Notes: generated from the sequence alone by a model not told the origin. A stretch of 64,000 bases of DNA from Polynucleobacter sp. AP-Reno-20A-A9 (GCF_018882085.1 NZ_JACVPB010000003.1:228822-292821), one strand, 5' to 3'. Shown: positions 42,871-53,410, numbered from the stretch's first letter. Numbers and translations are program-made.

Positions 42871-43665
42871 ATGATCCAATTTTTCATAGACTCTTCACAA
42901 TTTATTATTTCTGGCGCACTAGTCGGTCTATTGGTGGGAATGACTGGCGTTGGCGGTGGCTCATTAATGACCCCTTTGCTCACGATTATCTTTGGTGTAG
43001 CACCAACTACGGCCGTTGGAACAGATTTGGCTTTTGCAGCAATCACCAAAGGCTTTGGTACGGCTGCTCATAGACTTCATGGCAATGTTCGCTGGGATAT
43101 TGTTCGCCTTCTTTGTGCAGGCAGTCTTACCACTGCAATCTTCTCTATCCTTGCCCTCAAATTTGTTGGTCCAGTTTCAAAGAACTTCAATCATTTGATT
43201 AGTATTTCAATTGGCATTTCTGTCTTGCTTACAGCGGCTTCACTTTTTTTTAGGGCTAAGATTTTGAAATGGGTACAAGACAACCCTAACTTTTTGCCTA
43301 GCGGTACTAATTTAAAAATAGCAACCACTACTGTTGGTGCCGTGATTGGCGTATTAGTCACTGTATCCTCAATCGGGGCAGGTGCAATTGGCGCAACGCT
43401 CATTTTGGTTCTGTATCCATACCTCAAGCCTGCGCAAGTTGCCGGCACTGATATAGCCTATGCAGTACCGCTTACGGCCTTAGCTGGTGCGGGTCACTGG
43501 TGGCTTGGTAACGTGCACTTTGACTTGTTATTCGGCCTTTTGCTAGGTTCAGTACCTGCAATTTGGCTCGGCGCTAAGTTATCCAGCACCTTATCAGAAC
43601 GTGCAACCAGGACCACCCTTGCGGCAACCTTATTTTTAGTCGGAATTAAATTAGTTACCTCATGA
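42871..43665 (+). CDS. TauE/SafE family permease (putative sulfite/sulfur-compound transporter)
   Basis: The 264-residue inner-membrane protein has about eight segments and the TauE/SafE start GALVGLLVGMTGVGGGSLMTPLL, with a second copy-like block VGAVIGVLVTVSSIGAGAIGATLI near residue 155, the two-repeat pattern of the family. Family members are proposed to export sulfite or sulfonates or import sulfate. It overlaps cysH (ATGA), so it is part of the assimilation operon. Direction of transport is not determined by sequence. Confidence 0.88.
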   Translation: MIQFFIDSSQFIISGALVGLLVGMTGVGGGSLMTPLLTIIFGVAPTTAVGTDLAFAAITKGFGTAAHRLHGNVRWDIVRLLCAGSLTTAIFSILALKFVGPVSKNFNHLISISIGISVLLTAASLFFRAKILKWVQDNPNFLPSGTNLKIATTTVGAVIGVLVTVSSIGAGAIGATLILVLYPYLKPAQVAGTDIAYAVPLTALAGAGHWWLGNVHFDLLFGLLLGSVPAIWLGAKLSSTLSERATRTTLAATLFLVGIKLVTS

Positions 43666-44390
43666 TTACTCCTGATTTTTGGTCTATTCCACTAAGCACC
43701 CTTAGTACTGCAGAGCTTGCCGAGAAATCCGCCACCCTTCAGCAACGCTTAGTAGATATTTCAGAACGTTTTTCAGATGTTCGCTTTGCCACCAGTCTTG
43801 CCGCTGAAGACATGGTGATTACAGATGCCATTAGCAAGACGGCTGCCAACGTCAAATTGTTTACCCTGGCTACCGGCCGCCTTCATCAAGAAACCGTAGA
43901 TATGGTCAAAACTACTGAAGACCGCTATGGCGTATACATTGAAAAAGTCTATCCACAAGAAAGTGATGTTCAGGCTTTTATTGATCAATATGGTATGAAT
44001 GGTTTTTATGATGGCGAGGAGCCCAAGAAAGCATGTTGTGGTGCACGCAAGATTAAACCGCTAAATGCTGCATTACTTGGCGCAGATGCCTGGATTACTG
44101 GCCAACGTCGCGAGCAATCTACTACCCGCACCGAACTCAATTTAGAAGAGCTTGATGATGCGCGAGGCATCGCAAAGTTCAATCCTTTATTTGATTGGGC
44201 TGAGGCAGATATCTGGGCTTACATCAAACAAGAGAATGTGCCGATTCATCCATTGCACCTTAAGGGCTATCCTAGCATTGGCTGCGAACCCTGCACCCGT
44301 CGGGTGAAGAAGGATGAAGACATTCGCGCTGGCCGCTGGTGGTGGTTGCAAAGCGATAGTAAAGAATGTGGCTTGCACGTTAATAAATAA
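43662..44390 (+). CDS. cysH: assimilatory adenylylsulfate (APS) reductase
   Basis: The 242-residue protein reduces activated sulfate to sulfite with thioredoxin. Two cysteine pairs, in KKACCGARK and in GCEPCTR, are the four ligands of the [4Fe-4S] cluster found in APS-using enzymes; PAPS-using CysH of E. coli lacks them. The C-terminal catalytic Cys lies in SKECGLHV. It overlaps the permease gene by four bases and is followed by cysD and cysN. No APS kinase gene is seen, in line with APS as substrate. Confidence 0.95.
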   Translation: MITPDFWSIPLSTLSTAELAEKSATLQQRLVDISERFSDVRFATSLAAEDMVITDAISKTAANVKLFTLATGRLHQETVDMVKTTEDRYGVYIEKVYPQESDVQAFIDQYGMNGFYDGEEPKKACCGARKIKPLNAALLGADAWITGQRREQSTTRTELNLEELDDARGIAKFNPLFDWAEADIWAYIKQENVPIHPLHLKGYPSIGCEPCTRRVKKDEDIRAGRWWWLQSDSKECGLHVNK

Positions 44391-44431
44391 TTCAAATTGA
44401 TCATTAAAACTTAGTAGAAATAATTTATATA

Positions 44432-45355
44432 ATGTCAGAACAAAAATTGCTGGATGATCACTTAGATTGGCTTGAAGCCGAGTCAATTTATATCATCCGC
44501 GAAGTGGTCGCTCAGTGCTCCAACCCAGCCATGCTTTTTTCTGGCGGCAAAGACTCCATCGTGATGTTTCACTTGGCGCGTAAGGCATTTCAGTTTGGCG
44601 ACCGCCCCGTAAAATTACCTTTCCCCATTTTGCACATTGATACCGGTCATAACTATCCAGAAGTAATTGCCTATCGTGATGCTGTAGTGGAAAAGACTGG
44701 CGTAAAGCTGATTGTGGGTCACGTTGAAGACTCAATCAAAAAAGGAACTGTTCGCTTACGTAAAGCAACTGATTCTCGCAATGCTGCCCAAGCAGTGACT
44801 TTGCTCGAGGCAATTGCTGAATATGAATTTGATGCCTTGATGGGCGGCGCCCGTCGTGATGAAGAAAAAGCTCGCGCTAAGGAGCGTATCTTCTCTTTCC
44901 GCGATGAATTCGGCCAATGGGATCCCAAGGCACAACGCCCTGAGCTTTGGAACCTCTACAACGCACGCATTGCTAAAGGTGAAAATATGCGTGTTTTCCC
45001 AATCTCGAACTGGACTGAACTCGATATTTGGCAATACATTGCTCGCGAGAATCTAGAGCTCCCAAGCATCTACTACACACACCAGCGTGAAGTGGTGAAG
45101 AAAAATAATTTATTAGTTCCAGTCACTAACGTAACGCCAAAAGCAGCAGATGATATCAGTGAGGTCCTGAGCGTGCGTTTCCGCACTGTGGGTGATATTA
45201 GTTGCACTTGTCCAGTACTCAGCACTGCATCAACTCCACTAGAGATCATTGCTGAAACTGCTATTTCTGAAATCACAGAGCGTGGCGCTACTCGCATGGA
45301 CGATCAAACCAATGAGGCCTCAATGGAGCGCCGCAAGAAAGAAGGTTACTTCTGA
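44432..45355 (+). CDS. cysD: sulfate adenylyltransferase subunit 2
   Basis: CysD is the catalytic subunit that makes APS from sulfate and ATP, driven by GTP hydrolysis of CysN. The 307-residue protein has the PP-loop SGGKDSIVMFHLA near residue 39 and family blocks HIDTGHNYPEVIAYRD and GARRDEEKARAKERIFSFRD. It overlaps cysN by one base (TGATG). Confidence 0.97.
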   Translation: MSEQKLLDDHLDWLEAESIYIIREVVAQCSNPAMLFSGGKDSIVMFHLARKAFQFGDRPVKLPFPILHIDTGHNYPEVIAYRDAVVEKTGVKLIVGHVEDSIKKGTVRLRKATDSRNAAQAVTLLEAIAEYEFDALMGGARRDEEKARAKERIFSFRDEFGQWDPKAQRPELWNLYNARIAKGENMRVFPISNWTELDIWQYIARENLELPSIYYTHQREVVKKNNLLVPVTNVTPKAADDISEVLSVRFRTVGDISCTCPVLSTASTPLEIIAETAISEITERGATRMDDQTNEASMERRKKEGYF

Positions 45356-46704
45356 TGATTAGCATTCAAAACCAGCACCAAAATGTAGTTCGCTTCATTA
45401 CCGCAGGTAGCGTAGATGATGGCAAGAGCACTTTAATTGGACGCTTACTCTATGACACTAAGTCTATTTTGGTAGATCAGTTGGAGTCACTCTCAAAGAC
45501 CAAGCATGCTCGCGTTACCTCATCTGATGCGGGAGTTGACTTAGCCCTTTTAACTGATGGCTTAGAGGCTGAGCGTGAGCAAGGGATCACGATTGATGTT
45601 GCCTATCGCTACTTCTCTACCCCAAAGCGTAAATTTATTGTTGCTGATGCCCCAGGCCATGAGCAGTACACCCGTAACCTGGTTACTGGCGCCTCTCAAT
45701 CGGATGTGGCCGTGATCTTGGTGGATGCAACCCGTGTTGATCTCAACACCTCTCCCGCAACTTTGCTAGCGCAAACGAAACGTCACGCCGCCATTGTGCA
45801 TTTATTAGGCTTGCGCCATGTTGTGTTTGCCGTTAACAAGATGGACTTATATGAGTTTGATGAGAAAGTATTCAATACCATCAAGACTGCTATTGAGGAT
45901 CTCACCCAGAAGATTGGCCTACCTAGGCCAACTTTGATTCCGATCTCTGCATTGCTTGGCGCCAACGTGGTTACTGCCAGTAAAAATACTCCTTGGTACA
46001 AAGGCCCTACCCTGCTTGAGTGGCTCGAGAATTTAGACGCCAGCCCTGAGTCTGAAAAACTGTCACTACGCTTCCCTGTTCAATATGTAGCCCGCCAGGA
46101 TGGTAGCGCTTCAGATGACTTCCGCGGTTACCTTGGAGAAATTGAGTCAGGCAGTATCCGTAAGGGGCAAAAGATTAAAGTATTGCCAGGAGGCTCTGAG
46201 GCAACTGTTGCTGAGATTTATCTAGGCAATCGCTCCAGAAGCAAACAAACCGATGGCAATAATGCTGTGGATTTTGCTCAAACTGGTCAAGCTGTAGCGA
46301 TTCAATTATCAGAAGACATTGATGTATCTCGAGGCTCTTTATTTGTCAGTGTGGAAGATAGCAATCTGCCAGTACTGAGCAAACAACTATCGGCCGACTT
46401 ATGCTGGTTGGATAGTGAGCCGCTTTCCTTGAGCCGTAAATATGCTTTACGTCACACCACCAATACCGTTGGCGCAAAAGTAAAGAACATTCAACAAGTC
46501 CTGGATGTACAAACATTGTCTCAAGCAAGTAATGTACATACACTATCAACCAATGAGATTGGCCGTGTTGATTTTATTTTGCAAAAGCCAATCGTTGCGG
46601 ACTTCTTTGATCAGTCTCAGCGTACTGGCGCCTTCATATTGATCGATGAAGCCACCAACCATACTGTCGCTGCAGGCATGATTCGTGAAGCAGTTGCGCA
46701 GTAA
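45355..46704 (+). CDS. cysN: sulfate adenylyltransferase subunit 1 (GTPase)
   Basis: CysN is the EF-Tu-like GTPase subunit of ATP sulfurylase. The 449-residue protein has G1 GSVDDGKST near residue 18, G3 DAPGHEQYTRN near residue 98 and G4 NKMDL near residue 158. It ends after the EF-Tu-type beta barrels, without a fused CysC kinase domain, again fitting an APS-reducing pathway. Its stop is ten bases from the end of the convergent yeiH-like gene. Confidence 0.97.
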   Translation: MISIQNQHQNVVRFITAGSVDDGKSTLIGRLLYDTKSILVDQLESLSKTKHARVTSSDAGVDLALLTDGLEAEREQGITIDVAYRYFSTPKRKFIVADAPGHEQYTRNLVTGASQSDVAVILVDATRVDLNTSPATLLAQTKRHAAIVHLLGLRHVVFAVNKMDLYEFDEKVFNTIKTAIEDLTQKIGLPRPTLIPISALLGANVVTASKNTPWYKGPTLLEWLENLDASPESEKLSLRFPVQYVARQDGSASDDFRGYLGEIESGSIRKGQKIKVLPGGSEATVAEIYLGNRSRSKQTDGNNAVDFAQTGQAVAIQLSEDIDVSRGSLFVSVEDSNLPVLSKQLSADLCWLDSEPLSLSRKYALRHTTNTVGAKVKNIQQVLDVQTLSQASNVHTLSTNEIGRVDFILQKPIVADFFDQSQRTGAFILIDEATNHTVAAGMIREAVAQ

Positions 46705-46714
46705 GCCGATGGGT

Positions 46715-47785
46715 TTAGAGCAACTTACTCACAGCAATATTGATCACCATCCCACCAATCACCAGCCATGCAAACAAAATGGCTGCTAGCTTTAATGGCT
46801 TTATTCCCGCCTTGGCTACAGCAGAAAGATGAGTGGTCAACCCAAGAGCTCCCATAGCTAAAGCCAATAAAAAGTTATCTAGATAGGTAAGGCCGGCGCG
46901 AATGGGCTCGCTAATATAGCCTGTTGAATTAATTCCAATAGCGATCAAAAAGAAGATTGCAAATACCGGGAAAAATTTACCAATCGATTTTTTTGCATCC
47001 CTACTGGCCTTACCACCAATAGCAGAGTTCTTGCTTGCCTTTTCAGAAAAAGACACAAAAGTTGCAATCACAATTAGAAATGGCGCCAACATCATCACCC
47101 GCACCATTTTGGCAATCACGGCAATGTTAGTAACTTCGTCACCAATAGCATCGGCTGTTGCGACTACCTGAGCTACTTCGTGAACAGTTGAGCCAATAAA
47201 GATACCAAATTTTTCTGGGCTGCAATACTCGGCGTAATGAAGTAAAGCATAAGAATAAATAATGGGATATATAAAAATTGAAATTGTGCCAAATATAACA
47301 ATAGTGGAGATTGCAACAGCAACACGCTCATTACTTGCTTTCAGAATGGGCTCAGTCGCCAAGATTGCAGCAGCACCACAAATTGAGCTGCCCGCACCAA
47401 TTAAGAAAGAAGTATCTCGGTCTAATTTGAAATATTTCATACCTAGATAGACTGCCAAGACGAATGTGGAAGTCAGCATAATCACATCAATCACAATGCC
47501 GCCAATACCCACATCGCCGATATCTTGGAACGTCAGCCTAAAACCATACAAAATAATACCCAAGCGCAGTACTCTTTGCTTAGAAAAGTTAATTCCAGAG
47601 CCACAATAAGAAATTAAAAATTTGTAAATTGGCATATTGCCAATCGCAATCCCAATCAAAATAGCTAGAGTAAGAATACTTAAGCCATTTTTTCCTAATG
47701 CAGGATACCTGCTGGACATTTCTATGGCCACCAAGGCAACTACAGTTGCAAAAAGTATTCCTGGAATATTTTTAATGAATGGCAT
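46715..47785 (-). CDS. YeiH family putative sulfate export transporter
   Basis: The 356-residue protein has ten or so membrane segments and belongs by sequence to the YeiH/UPF0324 (PF03601) family: NMPIYKFLISYCGSGINFSKQRVLRLGIILYGFRL near residue 50, IGAGSSICGAAAILATEPI near residue 130 and GSTVHEVAQVVA near residue 200. The family is labelled a putative sulfate exporter on weak evidence. It sits on the same strand as the isc operon but 137 bases downstream of fdx, and faces cysN. The function is uncertain. Confidence 0.85.
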   Translation of the reverse strand: MPFIKNIPGILFATVVALVAIEMSSRYPALGKNGLSILTLAILIGIAIGNMPIYKFLISYCGSGINFSKQRVLRLGIILYGFRLTFQDIGDVGIGGIVIDVIMLTSTFVLAVYLGMKYFKLDRDTSFLIGAGSSICGAAAILATEPILKASNERVAVAISTIVIFGTISIFIYPIIYSYALLHYAEYCSPEKFGIFIGSTVHEVAQVVATADAIGDEVTNIAVIAKMVRVMMLAPFLIVIATFVSFSEKASKNSAIGGKASRDAKKSIGKFFPVFAIFFLIAIGINSTGYISEPIRAGLTYLDNFLLALAMGALGLTTHLSAVAKAGIKPLKLAAILFAWLVIGGMVINIAVSKLL

Positions 47786-47922
47786 TGTAGGGGTGCGGAA
47801 AATTAAACAATCAACTCACTTTAATACTGGCGTTGATCTTGATCTGCTCTCGTAAAATTAATTACCGCTAAAAATAAAACAAGGGGAAAGGTAAAAAACT
47901 TTATGAATTTGCTTAACTCGAT

Positions 47923-48261
47923 TTAGTGATTTTCTTTAGCATGATTAATGGAGTATTTTGGAATCTCAATCACCAAGTCTTCTTTGGCAACAATCGCCTG
48001 ACATGACAAACGGGATTGTGGGTTTAACCCCCATGCACGGTCAAGCATGTCTTCCTCATTCTCATCTGGAGGATTAAGACTGTTGAAACCTTCCTTCACA
48101 ACCACATGGCAGGTAGTGCATGCGCACACCATATCGCAAGCATGCTCAATCGGAATGTCATTCTCTAACAAGGCTTCACAAATTGAAGTGCCTGGGGCAA
48201 CCTCAACAACTGCACCCTCAGGGCAATATTCACTATGCGGTAGGACAACGATTTGAGTCAT
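47923..48261 (-). CDS. fdx: [2Fe-2S] ferredoxin of the ISC system
   Basis: Fdx supplies electrons for Fe-S cluster assembly on IscU. The 112-residue protein has the adrenodoxin-type ligands in HACDMVCACTTC (Cys-x5-Cys-x2-Cys) and a final Cys in SRLSCQAI. It is the last gene of the isc operon, 39 bases after hscA. Confidence 0.95.
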   Translation of the reverse strand: MTQIVVLPHSEYCPEGAVVEVAPGTSICEALLENDIPIEHACDMVCACTTCHVVVKEGFNSLNPPDENEEDMLDRAWGLNPQSRLSCQAIVAKEDLVIEIPKYSINHAKENH

Positions 48262-48300
48262 GATTCTTTTCTATTGGTATTCGGTTTGTATTTTGTTTAC

Positions 48301-50166
48301 TTAAATTTCAGCAACGTTCTTGCCAGATAGAGCTTTTTGAATACTAGCGTTCATGCGTTTTTGCGCAAAGTCATCAGTCGCTTTGGCGGCATGATCAACG
48401 GCCTTGCGAACAATGGCACTATCAGTTTCTTCATTTAAGATTTTTTGCAGGGTTGCCATTTCTTGATCAACCTCTTTTTGCTCTTTTGAGTTCAATAAAG
48501 AGCGATCACTTGCTAACGCTGTTTGTACTGCATCTAGTAAGCGCTGCGCATTAACCTGCTCTTCACGCAACGATCTAGAAAGTAAATCCTCTTTAGCAGA
48601 TGCAAAGCCATCTTGCAGCATGCGAGCAATTTCTGCATCGGTTAAGCCGTAAGAAGGCTTGATATCAATGGATGCTTTCACGCCAGAACCTTGCTCTACG
48701 GCGCTTACAGACAATAAACCATCGGCATCCACCTGGAAGGTGACCCGGATGCGCGCTGCACCTGCAGCCATTGCTGGTATGCCGCGTAATTCAAACTTGC
48801 CTAATGAACGGCAGTCTTGCGCAAGTTCGCGCTCGCCCTGCACCACTTGAACGGCCAATGCAGTCTGGCCGTCTTTAAAGGTCGTGAAGTCTTGTGCTCT
48901 TGCCACCGGAATTGGCGTATTACGCGGAATGATTTTTTCTACTAGGCCGCCCATAGTTTCAAGACCGAGCGATAGCGGAATGACGTCCAATAAAAGCCAT
49001 TCATCGTCTTTACTCTGGTTGCCGGCCAATAAGTCAGCCTGCATTGCAGCACCTAATGCAACGACTTGATCAGGATTTAAATTATTTAAGGGTTGTGTAC
49101 CAAACAATTCACCTACGGCACGTTGCACATTCGGCATACGGGTTGAACCGCCAACCATCACAACACCTTTAACGTCTTCCGCTTTAAGGCCGGCGTCGCG
49201 CAAAGCTTTTTTACAAGCCATCAAGGTCTTTGTAATTAGGTTTTGAGTTATCTCAAAGAGCTGCGCCTGACTGACTCCAACATTTACCACCGTGCCATCC
49301 GCGAGAGTCTCATGCACACGCGCTAGGGGGTTGTGACTGAGCAGCTCTTTGGCATGCTTACAGGCCTGCAGAAGCGTACGATGATCGTGTATTGATAAAG
49401 GGGGAAGCTTGGCTTGCTCAATCACCCAGCAATACAAGCGGTGATCAAAGTCATCGCCCCCTAGAGCAGAATCACCACCAGTAGAGAGCACCTCAAATAC
49501 ACCGCGACTCATGCGCAGTATAGAAATGTCAAAGGTGCCGCCACCTAGGTCGTAAACGGCATAAATACCTTCAGAGGCATTATCTAATCCGTAAGCAATC
49601 GCAGCAGCAGTCGGCTCATTCAATAAGCGCAGAACTTCAATGCCAGCTAACTTGGCGGCATCTTTGGTTGCTTGACGTTGCGCATCATCAAAATAAGCGG
49701 GCACTGTGATCACAGCGCCAACAATCTCATCAGATACAGAGTCTTCCGCTAGTTGGCGCAAGCGCGCCAAGATTTCTGCGGAGACTTCAATTGGACTCTT
49801 ATCCCCAGCAACTGTTCTGAGTTTAAGCATACCGGGTTGATCAACAAAGTCGTATGGGGCGCTTTCAATATTCTCCACATCCAATAAGCCACGACCCATA
49901 AAGCGCTTCACTGAAACAATAGTGTTTTTTGGGTCAATCACCACGCTCTCAAGCGCCTCAAAGCCAGCTTGAGTTCTGCCATTGGGCAAATAACGGATTA
50001 CGGATGGAAGAAGTTCACGCCCTTGGGCATCAGGCAGAACCTTAGGCAAGGCATCACGCACAATTGCCACTAATGAATTGGTGGTTCCCAAATCTATACC
50101 CACGGCAATGCGGCGCTGATGGGGCGCCAGCGATTTACCAGGTTCAGAGATTTGTAATAAGGCCAT
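48301..50166 (-). CDS. hscA: Fe-S assembly Hsp70-type chaperone HscA
   Basis: HscA, with HscB, binds IscU and promotes cluster transfer by ATP hydrolysis. The 621-residue protein has [12 protein letters not shown] near residue 23, the Hsp70 phosphate-2 motif YDLGGGTFD near residue 205, a second loop [10 protein letters not shown] near residue 340 and a substrate-binding domain. Its place between hscB and fdx, and the shorter C-terminus compared with DnaK, mark it as HscA. Confidence 0.96.
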   Translation of the reverse strand: MALLQISEPGKSLAPHQRRIAVGIDLGTTNSLVAIVRDALPKVLPDAQGRELLPSVIRYLPNGRTQAGFEALESVVIDPKNTIVSVKRFMGRGLLDVENIESAPYDFVDQPGMLKLRTVAGDKSPIEVSAEILARLRQLAEDSVSDEIVGAVITVPAYFDDAQRQATKDAAKLAGIEVLRLLNEPTAAAIAYGLDNASEGIYAVYDLGGGTFDISILRMSRGVFEVLSTGGDSALGGDDFDHRLYCWVIEQAKLPPLSIHDHRTLLQACKHAKELLSHNPLARVHETLADGTVVNVGVSQAQLFEITQNLITKTLMACKKALRDAGLKAEDVKGVVMVGGSTRMPNVQRAVGELFGTQPLNNLNPDQVVALGAAMQADLLAGNQSKDDEWLLLDVIPLSLGLETMGGLVEKIIPRNTPIPVARAQDFTTFKDGQTALAVQVVQGERELAQDCRSLGKFELRGIPAMAAGAARIRVTFQVDADGLLSVSAVEQGSGVKASIDIKPSYGLTDAEIARMLQDGFASAKEDLLSRSLREEQVNAQRLLDAVQTALASDRSLLNSKEQKEVDQEMATLQKILNEETDSAIVRKAVDHAAKATDDFAQKRMNASIQKALSGKNVAEI

Positions 50167-50194
50167 AGGAGGTAGAGTTTAGCTTGAGTGAGAA

Positions 50195-50734
50195 CTAGAT
50201 TAAGGCTGCGATGGTGTCGTCAAGCTCAACCGCAAACTTATCGATAAAGAGTAAGCCGCGAAGTAGCTCAGCGGCGCGTGCGTAGTTCTTGGCACCATCA
50301 ATCGCTTGGGCAATTTCTGCAAGCGTATCTTGTTTAGATTGCTCAACTTCAGCCATCAAAGTCTCTAAAGCAGGCAAGTCTTCTGCTTGCTCATCTAAAT
50401 TCTCACGCCATTCCATTTGCTTCATGAGAAAAGCAGCGGGCATGGCAGTATTGGTTTCTAACTTGGCATCAACGCCATGAAGCTGGCAAATATAGAGGCC
50501 GCGTTGAATAGGACTCTTCAGTGTTTGCACAGCAGTGTTAGCAAAGGTAGCCATCTGCATGGCAAGGCGCTGTTCAGCATCGCTACCACGCGCATGGCGA
50601 TCGGGATGCACTTCCTTCTGAATCGCGAGGTATGCCTGATCTAAAGCAGGCAAATCGATTTTGAATTGCTGATGTAGCCCAAAGAAGCGGAAGTAATCGT
50701 CAGACGCGGAAGGATTCGCCACAACCACACTCAT
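50195..50734 (-). CDS. hscB: Fe-S assembly J-domain co-chaperone HscB
   Basis: HscB delivers IscU to HscA. The 179-residue protein has a J domain with the HPD triad in VHPDRHARG and a C-terminal helical bundle. ATG at 50734 overlaps the 3' end of iscA by 35 bases; alternative GTG starts lie just inside (50728). No good Shine-Dalgarno site is seen, so translation may be coupled to iscA. Confidence 0.93.
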   Translation of the reverse strand: MSVVVANPSASDDYFRFFGLHQQFKIDLPALDQAYLAIQKEVHPDRHARGSDAEQRLAMQMATFANTAVQTLKSPIQRGLYICQLHGVDAKLETNTAMPAAFLMKQMEWRENLDEQAEDLPALETLMAEVEQSKQDTLAEIAQAIDGAKNYARAAELLRGLLFIDKFAVELDDTIAALI

Positions 50735-51023
50735 CTTTTACGTTTGGATTTTGAAACTTAAATCCCTCGTTCAAACCCTCGCGCACAAAGTCTAGCTCCG
50801 TACCATCCAAATAAGCCAAGCTTTTTGGATCTATAAATACCTTAACACCATTGGACTCAAATACTTGATCTTCAGCAGCAGGCTCATCAACATACTCGAG
50901 CTGATACGCCAAGCCAGAACAACCTGTTGTGCGAACACCCAAGCGCAAGCCACAACCCTTGCCGCGCTTCTCAAGATTGCGGTTTACGTGTGCAGCTGCT
51001 TTGTCAGTTAAGGTAATTGCCAT
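50700..51023 (-). CDS. iscA: A-type iron-sulfur carrier IscA
   Basis: IscA binds Fe-S clusters or iron through three cysteines: one in TTGCSGLAY (about residue 35) and two in ECGCGESF near the C-terminus. The 107-residue length is exact for the family. The segment encoding the C-terminal cysteines lies in the overlap with hscB. Confidence 0.96.
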   Translation of the reverse strand: MAITLTDKAAAHVNRNLEKRGKGCGLRLGVRTTGCSGLAYQLEYVDEPAAEDQVFESNGVKVFIDPKSLAYLDGTELDFVREGLNEGFKFQNPNVKDECGCGESFRV

Positions 51024-51052
51024 AGTTATCTGCTTCTTTTTCTTTTTTGCTC

Positions 51053-51439
51053 TTACTTTGCTGGATGCTTTTCTTTGTAATCCGCCACTGCTGCTTTGAT
51101 AGCATCTTCAGCCAAAATAGAACAGTGAATTTTTACAGGAGGCAAAGCCAACTCTTCAGCGATGAGTGAATTCTTAATCTCTAGAGCTTGATCCAAAGTT
51201 TTACCCTTAACCCACTCTGTTACCAGAGAAGATGAAGCAATCGCAGAGCCGCAGCCATAAGTCTTGAACTTTGCATCTTCGATTACGCCTTGATCATTCA
51301 CGCGAATCTGTAACTTCATTACGTCGCCGCAGGCTGGGGCTCCAACCATGCCGGTACCTACACTGTCGTCGCCCTTTTCAAATGAGCCAACGTTGCGGGG
51401 ATTTTCGTAGTGGTCGATGACCTTTTCGCTATATGCCAT
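51053..51439 (-). CDS. iscU: iron-sulfur scaffold protein IscU
   Basis: IscU is the scaffold on which new [2Fe-2S] and [4Fe-4S] clusters are assembled. The 128-residue protein has cysteines in [19 protein letters not shown] and [12 protein letters not shown], and the HscA-recognition motif LPPVK directly before the third. It starts 38 bases after iscS. Confidence 0.98.
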   Translation of the reverse strand: MAYSEKVIDHYENPRNVGSFEKGDDSVGTGMVGAPACGDVMKLQIRVNDQGVIEDAKFKTYGCGSAIASSSLVTEWVKGKTLDQALEIKNSLIAEELALPPVKIHCSILAEDAIKAAVADYKEKHPAK

Positions 51440-51477
51440 GGTGTTTCCTCTTTAATTTCTTTATCTTTAAATATCTT

Positions 51478-52737
51478 TTAGTGTGCAGCCCATTGAATCG
51501 TACTGATATCGATTCCATCTTTATACATTTCCCAGAGTGGCGATAACTCACGCAACTTGGCAATCTTTTCTTTTACCAACTTGATAGTGAAATCCACTTC
51601 TTCTTCAGTCGTAAAGCGACCCAAGGTAAAACGAATAGAACTATGTGCCAACTCGTCGTTGCGACCCAGGGCACGCAATACATAAGAAGGCTCTAGGGAT
51701 GCCGAGGTACAGGCTGAACCAGAAGAGATCGCCAAATCTTTCAGCGCCATCAACATGGACTCACCTTCAACATAGTTAAAACTAATGTTGAGGTTGTGCG
51801 GAACACGATCATCCATGTCACCGTTGACATAGACTTCTTCAATATCTTTCAAACCATTGAGCAAGCGATCACGCAGTCCACGAATACGCCTATTCTCTTC
51901 GATCATCTCAACACGAGCAATGCGGAAGGCCTCACCCATTCCTACGATCTGGTGAACTGCGAGAGTTCCGGAACGCATACCGCGCTCATGGCCGCCGCCA
52001 TGAATCTGCGCTTCAATACGGATACGTGGCTTACGACGCACAAACAAGGCGCCAATACCTTTAGGGCCATAAGTCTTGTGCGCAGAAAAGCTCATCAAAT
52101 CCACTTTGATCTTTTCTAAGTCAATATCTACTTTGCCGGTTGCTTGTGCTGCATCCACATGAAAAATCACGCCACGTGAACGGCACAACTCACCAATTGC
52201 AGGAATGTCTTGCACAACACCGATTTCATTATTGACGTACATCACTGAAGCCAAAATCGTACCCGGCTTCATTGCAGCCTCAAGCTGTGCAAAATCAATT
52301 AGGCCATTAGGCAATACGTCTAAATAAGTAACCTCATAACCTTCACGCTCAAGCTCACGACAAGTATCTAAAGTTGCCTTGTGCTCAGTCTTAACGGTAA
52401 TGATGTGATTACCGCGATCTTTGTAAAAATGCGCCGCGCCCTTTAATGCCAAGTTAATACTTTCAGTGGCGCCACTAGTAAACACAATCTCTCTTGGATC
52501 GGCATGTACTAATTGAGCAACTTCTGAACGCGCCCACTCAACCGCCTCTTCTGCAGCCCAGCCATAAGCATGACTACGGGAAGCCGCGTTACCAAACTGC
52601 TCACGCAAATAAGGCAACATTTTGTCAACCACGCGAGGATCAATCGGCGTGGTAGCTGAATAGTCCATGTACACAGGAAAGTGTTCAGGACTAAACATTG
52701 GAACCGGTTGTTGCGGTAAAGCTTGTGGTGCGTTCAT
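51478..52737 (-). CDS. iscS: cysteine desulfurase IscS
   Basis: IscS removes sulfur from cysteine with PLP and gives it to IscU, and to tRNA and cofactor pathways. PLP Lys lies in [12 protein letters not shown] near residue 220 and the persulfide Cys in [13 protein letters not shown] near residue 343. At 419 residues it has about 15-20 extra residues before [13 protein letters not shown] compared with E. coli IscS (404); a shorter start is not obvious because the next ATG is inside MFSPEHFP. Confidence 0.97.
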   Translation of the reverse strand: MNAPQALPQQPVPMFSPEHFPVYMDYSATTPIDPRVVDKMLPYLREQFGNAASRSHAYGWAAEEAVEWARSEVAQLVHADPREIVFTSGATESINLALKGAAHFYKDRGNHIITVKTEHKATLDTCRELEREGYEVTYLDVLPNGLIDFAQLEAAMKPGTILASVMYVNNEIGVVQDIPAIGELCRSRGVIFHVDAAQATGKVDIDLEKIKVDLMSFSAHKTYGPKGIGALFVRRKPRIRIEAQIHGGGHERGMRSGTLAVHQIVGMGEAFRIARVEMIEENRRIRGLRDRLLNGLKDIEEVYVNGDMDDRVPHNLNISFNYVEGESMLMALKDLAISSGSACTSASLEPSYVLRALGRNDELAHSSIRFTLGRFTTEEEVDFTIKLVKEKIAKLRELSPLWEMYKDGIDISTIQWAAH

Positions 52738-52765
52738 GGTTTATTTATCGGTAGGTAATGTGTTG

Positions 52766-53335
52766 TTAACTTTGGCGCGCCAAATTGAATACGGAATTCA
52801 CTAATGGCGCTTTGGGTGCTACTTCTTTTTTGGCTGCAAGCGCCGAAGCAGGCTTATCTGCTTTTGTACTTTCAACTTTAATTTTCTTTTGGCGCATATC
52901 TTGAATCACAATGCCGCGCCCTTCTTGCTGGTGAACCAAATCTTTTAAGCTCACTGAACTCAGGTACTCAACCATTTTGGAATTGAGATTACTCCAGAGA
53001 TCATGCGTCATACAACGACCATGATTTTCTTCATCGGCGTGACAGTTGCCTTTACCGCCACATTGGGTTGCATCGAGAGGCTCATCGACTGCAACAATGA
53101 TGTCAGCCACACTTACCTCAGAGGATGGACGTGCCAAGGTGTAACCACCACCAGGACCACGAGTACTCTCCACGATATTGAAACGGCGTAATTTACCGAA
53201 CAATTGCTCGAGATAAGAAAGGGATATCTTTTGTCTTTGGCTAATTCCGGCCAAAGTTACGGGGCCATGCGTTTCACGCAGGGCTAAATCAATCATTGCG
53301 GTTACTGCAAAACGACCTTTGGTTGTAAGTCTCAT
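52766..53335 (-). CDS. iscR: Rrf2 family Fe-S-sensing regulator IscR
   Basis: IscR represses the isc operon when it holds a [2Fe-2S] cluster and controls other genes as apo-protein. The 189-residue protein has the winged helix RLTTKGRFAVTAMIDLAL at its N-terminus and the cluster ligands CGGKGNCHADEENHGRC with His in MTHDLW. The C-terminus has an extra Lys/Ala-rich tail of about 35 residues compared with E. coli IscR (162). It leads the operon and has a matching operator upstream. Confidence 0.96.
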   Translation of the reverse strand: MRLTTKGRFAVTAMIDLALRETHGPVTLAGISQRQKISLSYLEQLFGKLRRFNIVESTRGPGGGYTLARPSSEVSVADIIVAVDEPLDATQCGGKGNCHADEENHGRCMTHDLWSNLNSKMVEYLSSVSLKDLVHQQEGRGIVIQDMRQKKIKVESTKADKPASALAAKKEVAPKAPLVNSVFNLARQS

Positions 53336-53385
53336 ATGTCACCTTGGTAATGGATTGTTATGGACAGCTAACAGTCGGGCGGGTA

Positions 53386-53410
53386 ATACCCGACCATTCC
53401 ACTCAACTTT
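53386..53410 (-). promoter_or_regulatory. IscR type-1 operator-like site upstream of iscR
   Basis: Read on the minus strand, the 25 bases from 53410 to 53386 match the published E. coli type-1 IscR consensus (ATASYYGACTRWWWYAGTCRRSTAT) at 21 of 25 positions by hand count, including GTCGGGTAT at the right half. The site lies 51 to 75 bases before the iscR start. This fits autorepression by holo-IscR. Confidence 0.65.

Noticed and set aside
50289..50480. small antisense ORFs in the isc operon
   Set aside because: They mirror the codon structure of the real genes and show no independent start signals.
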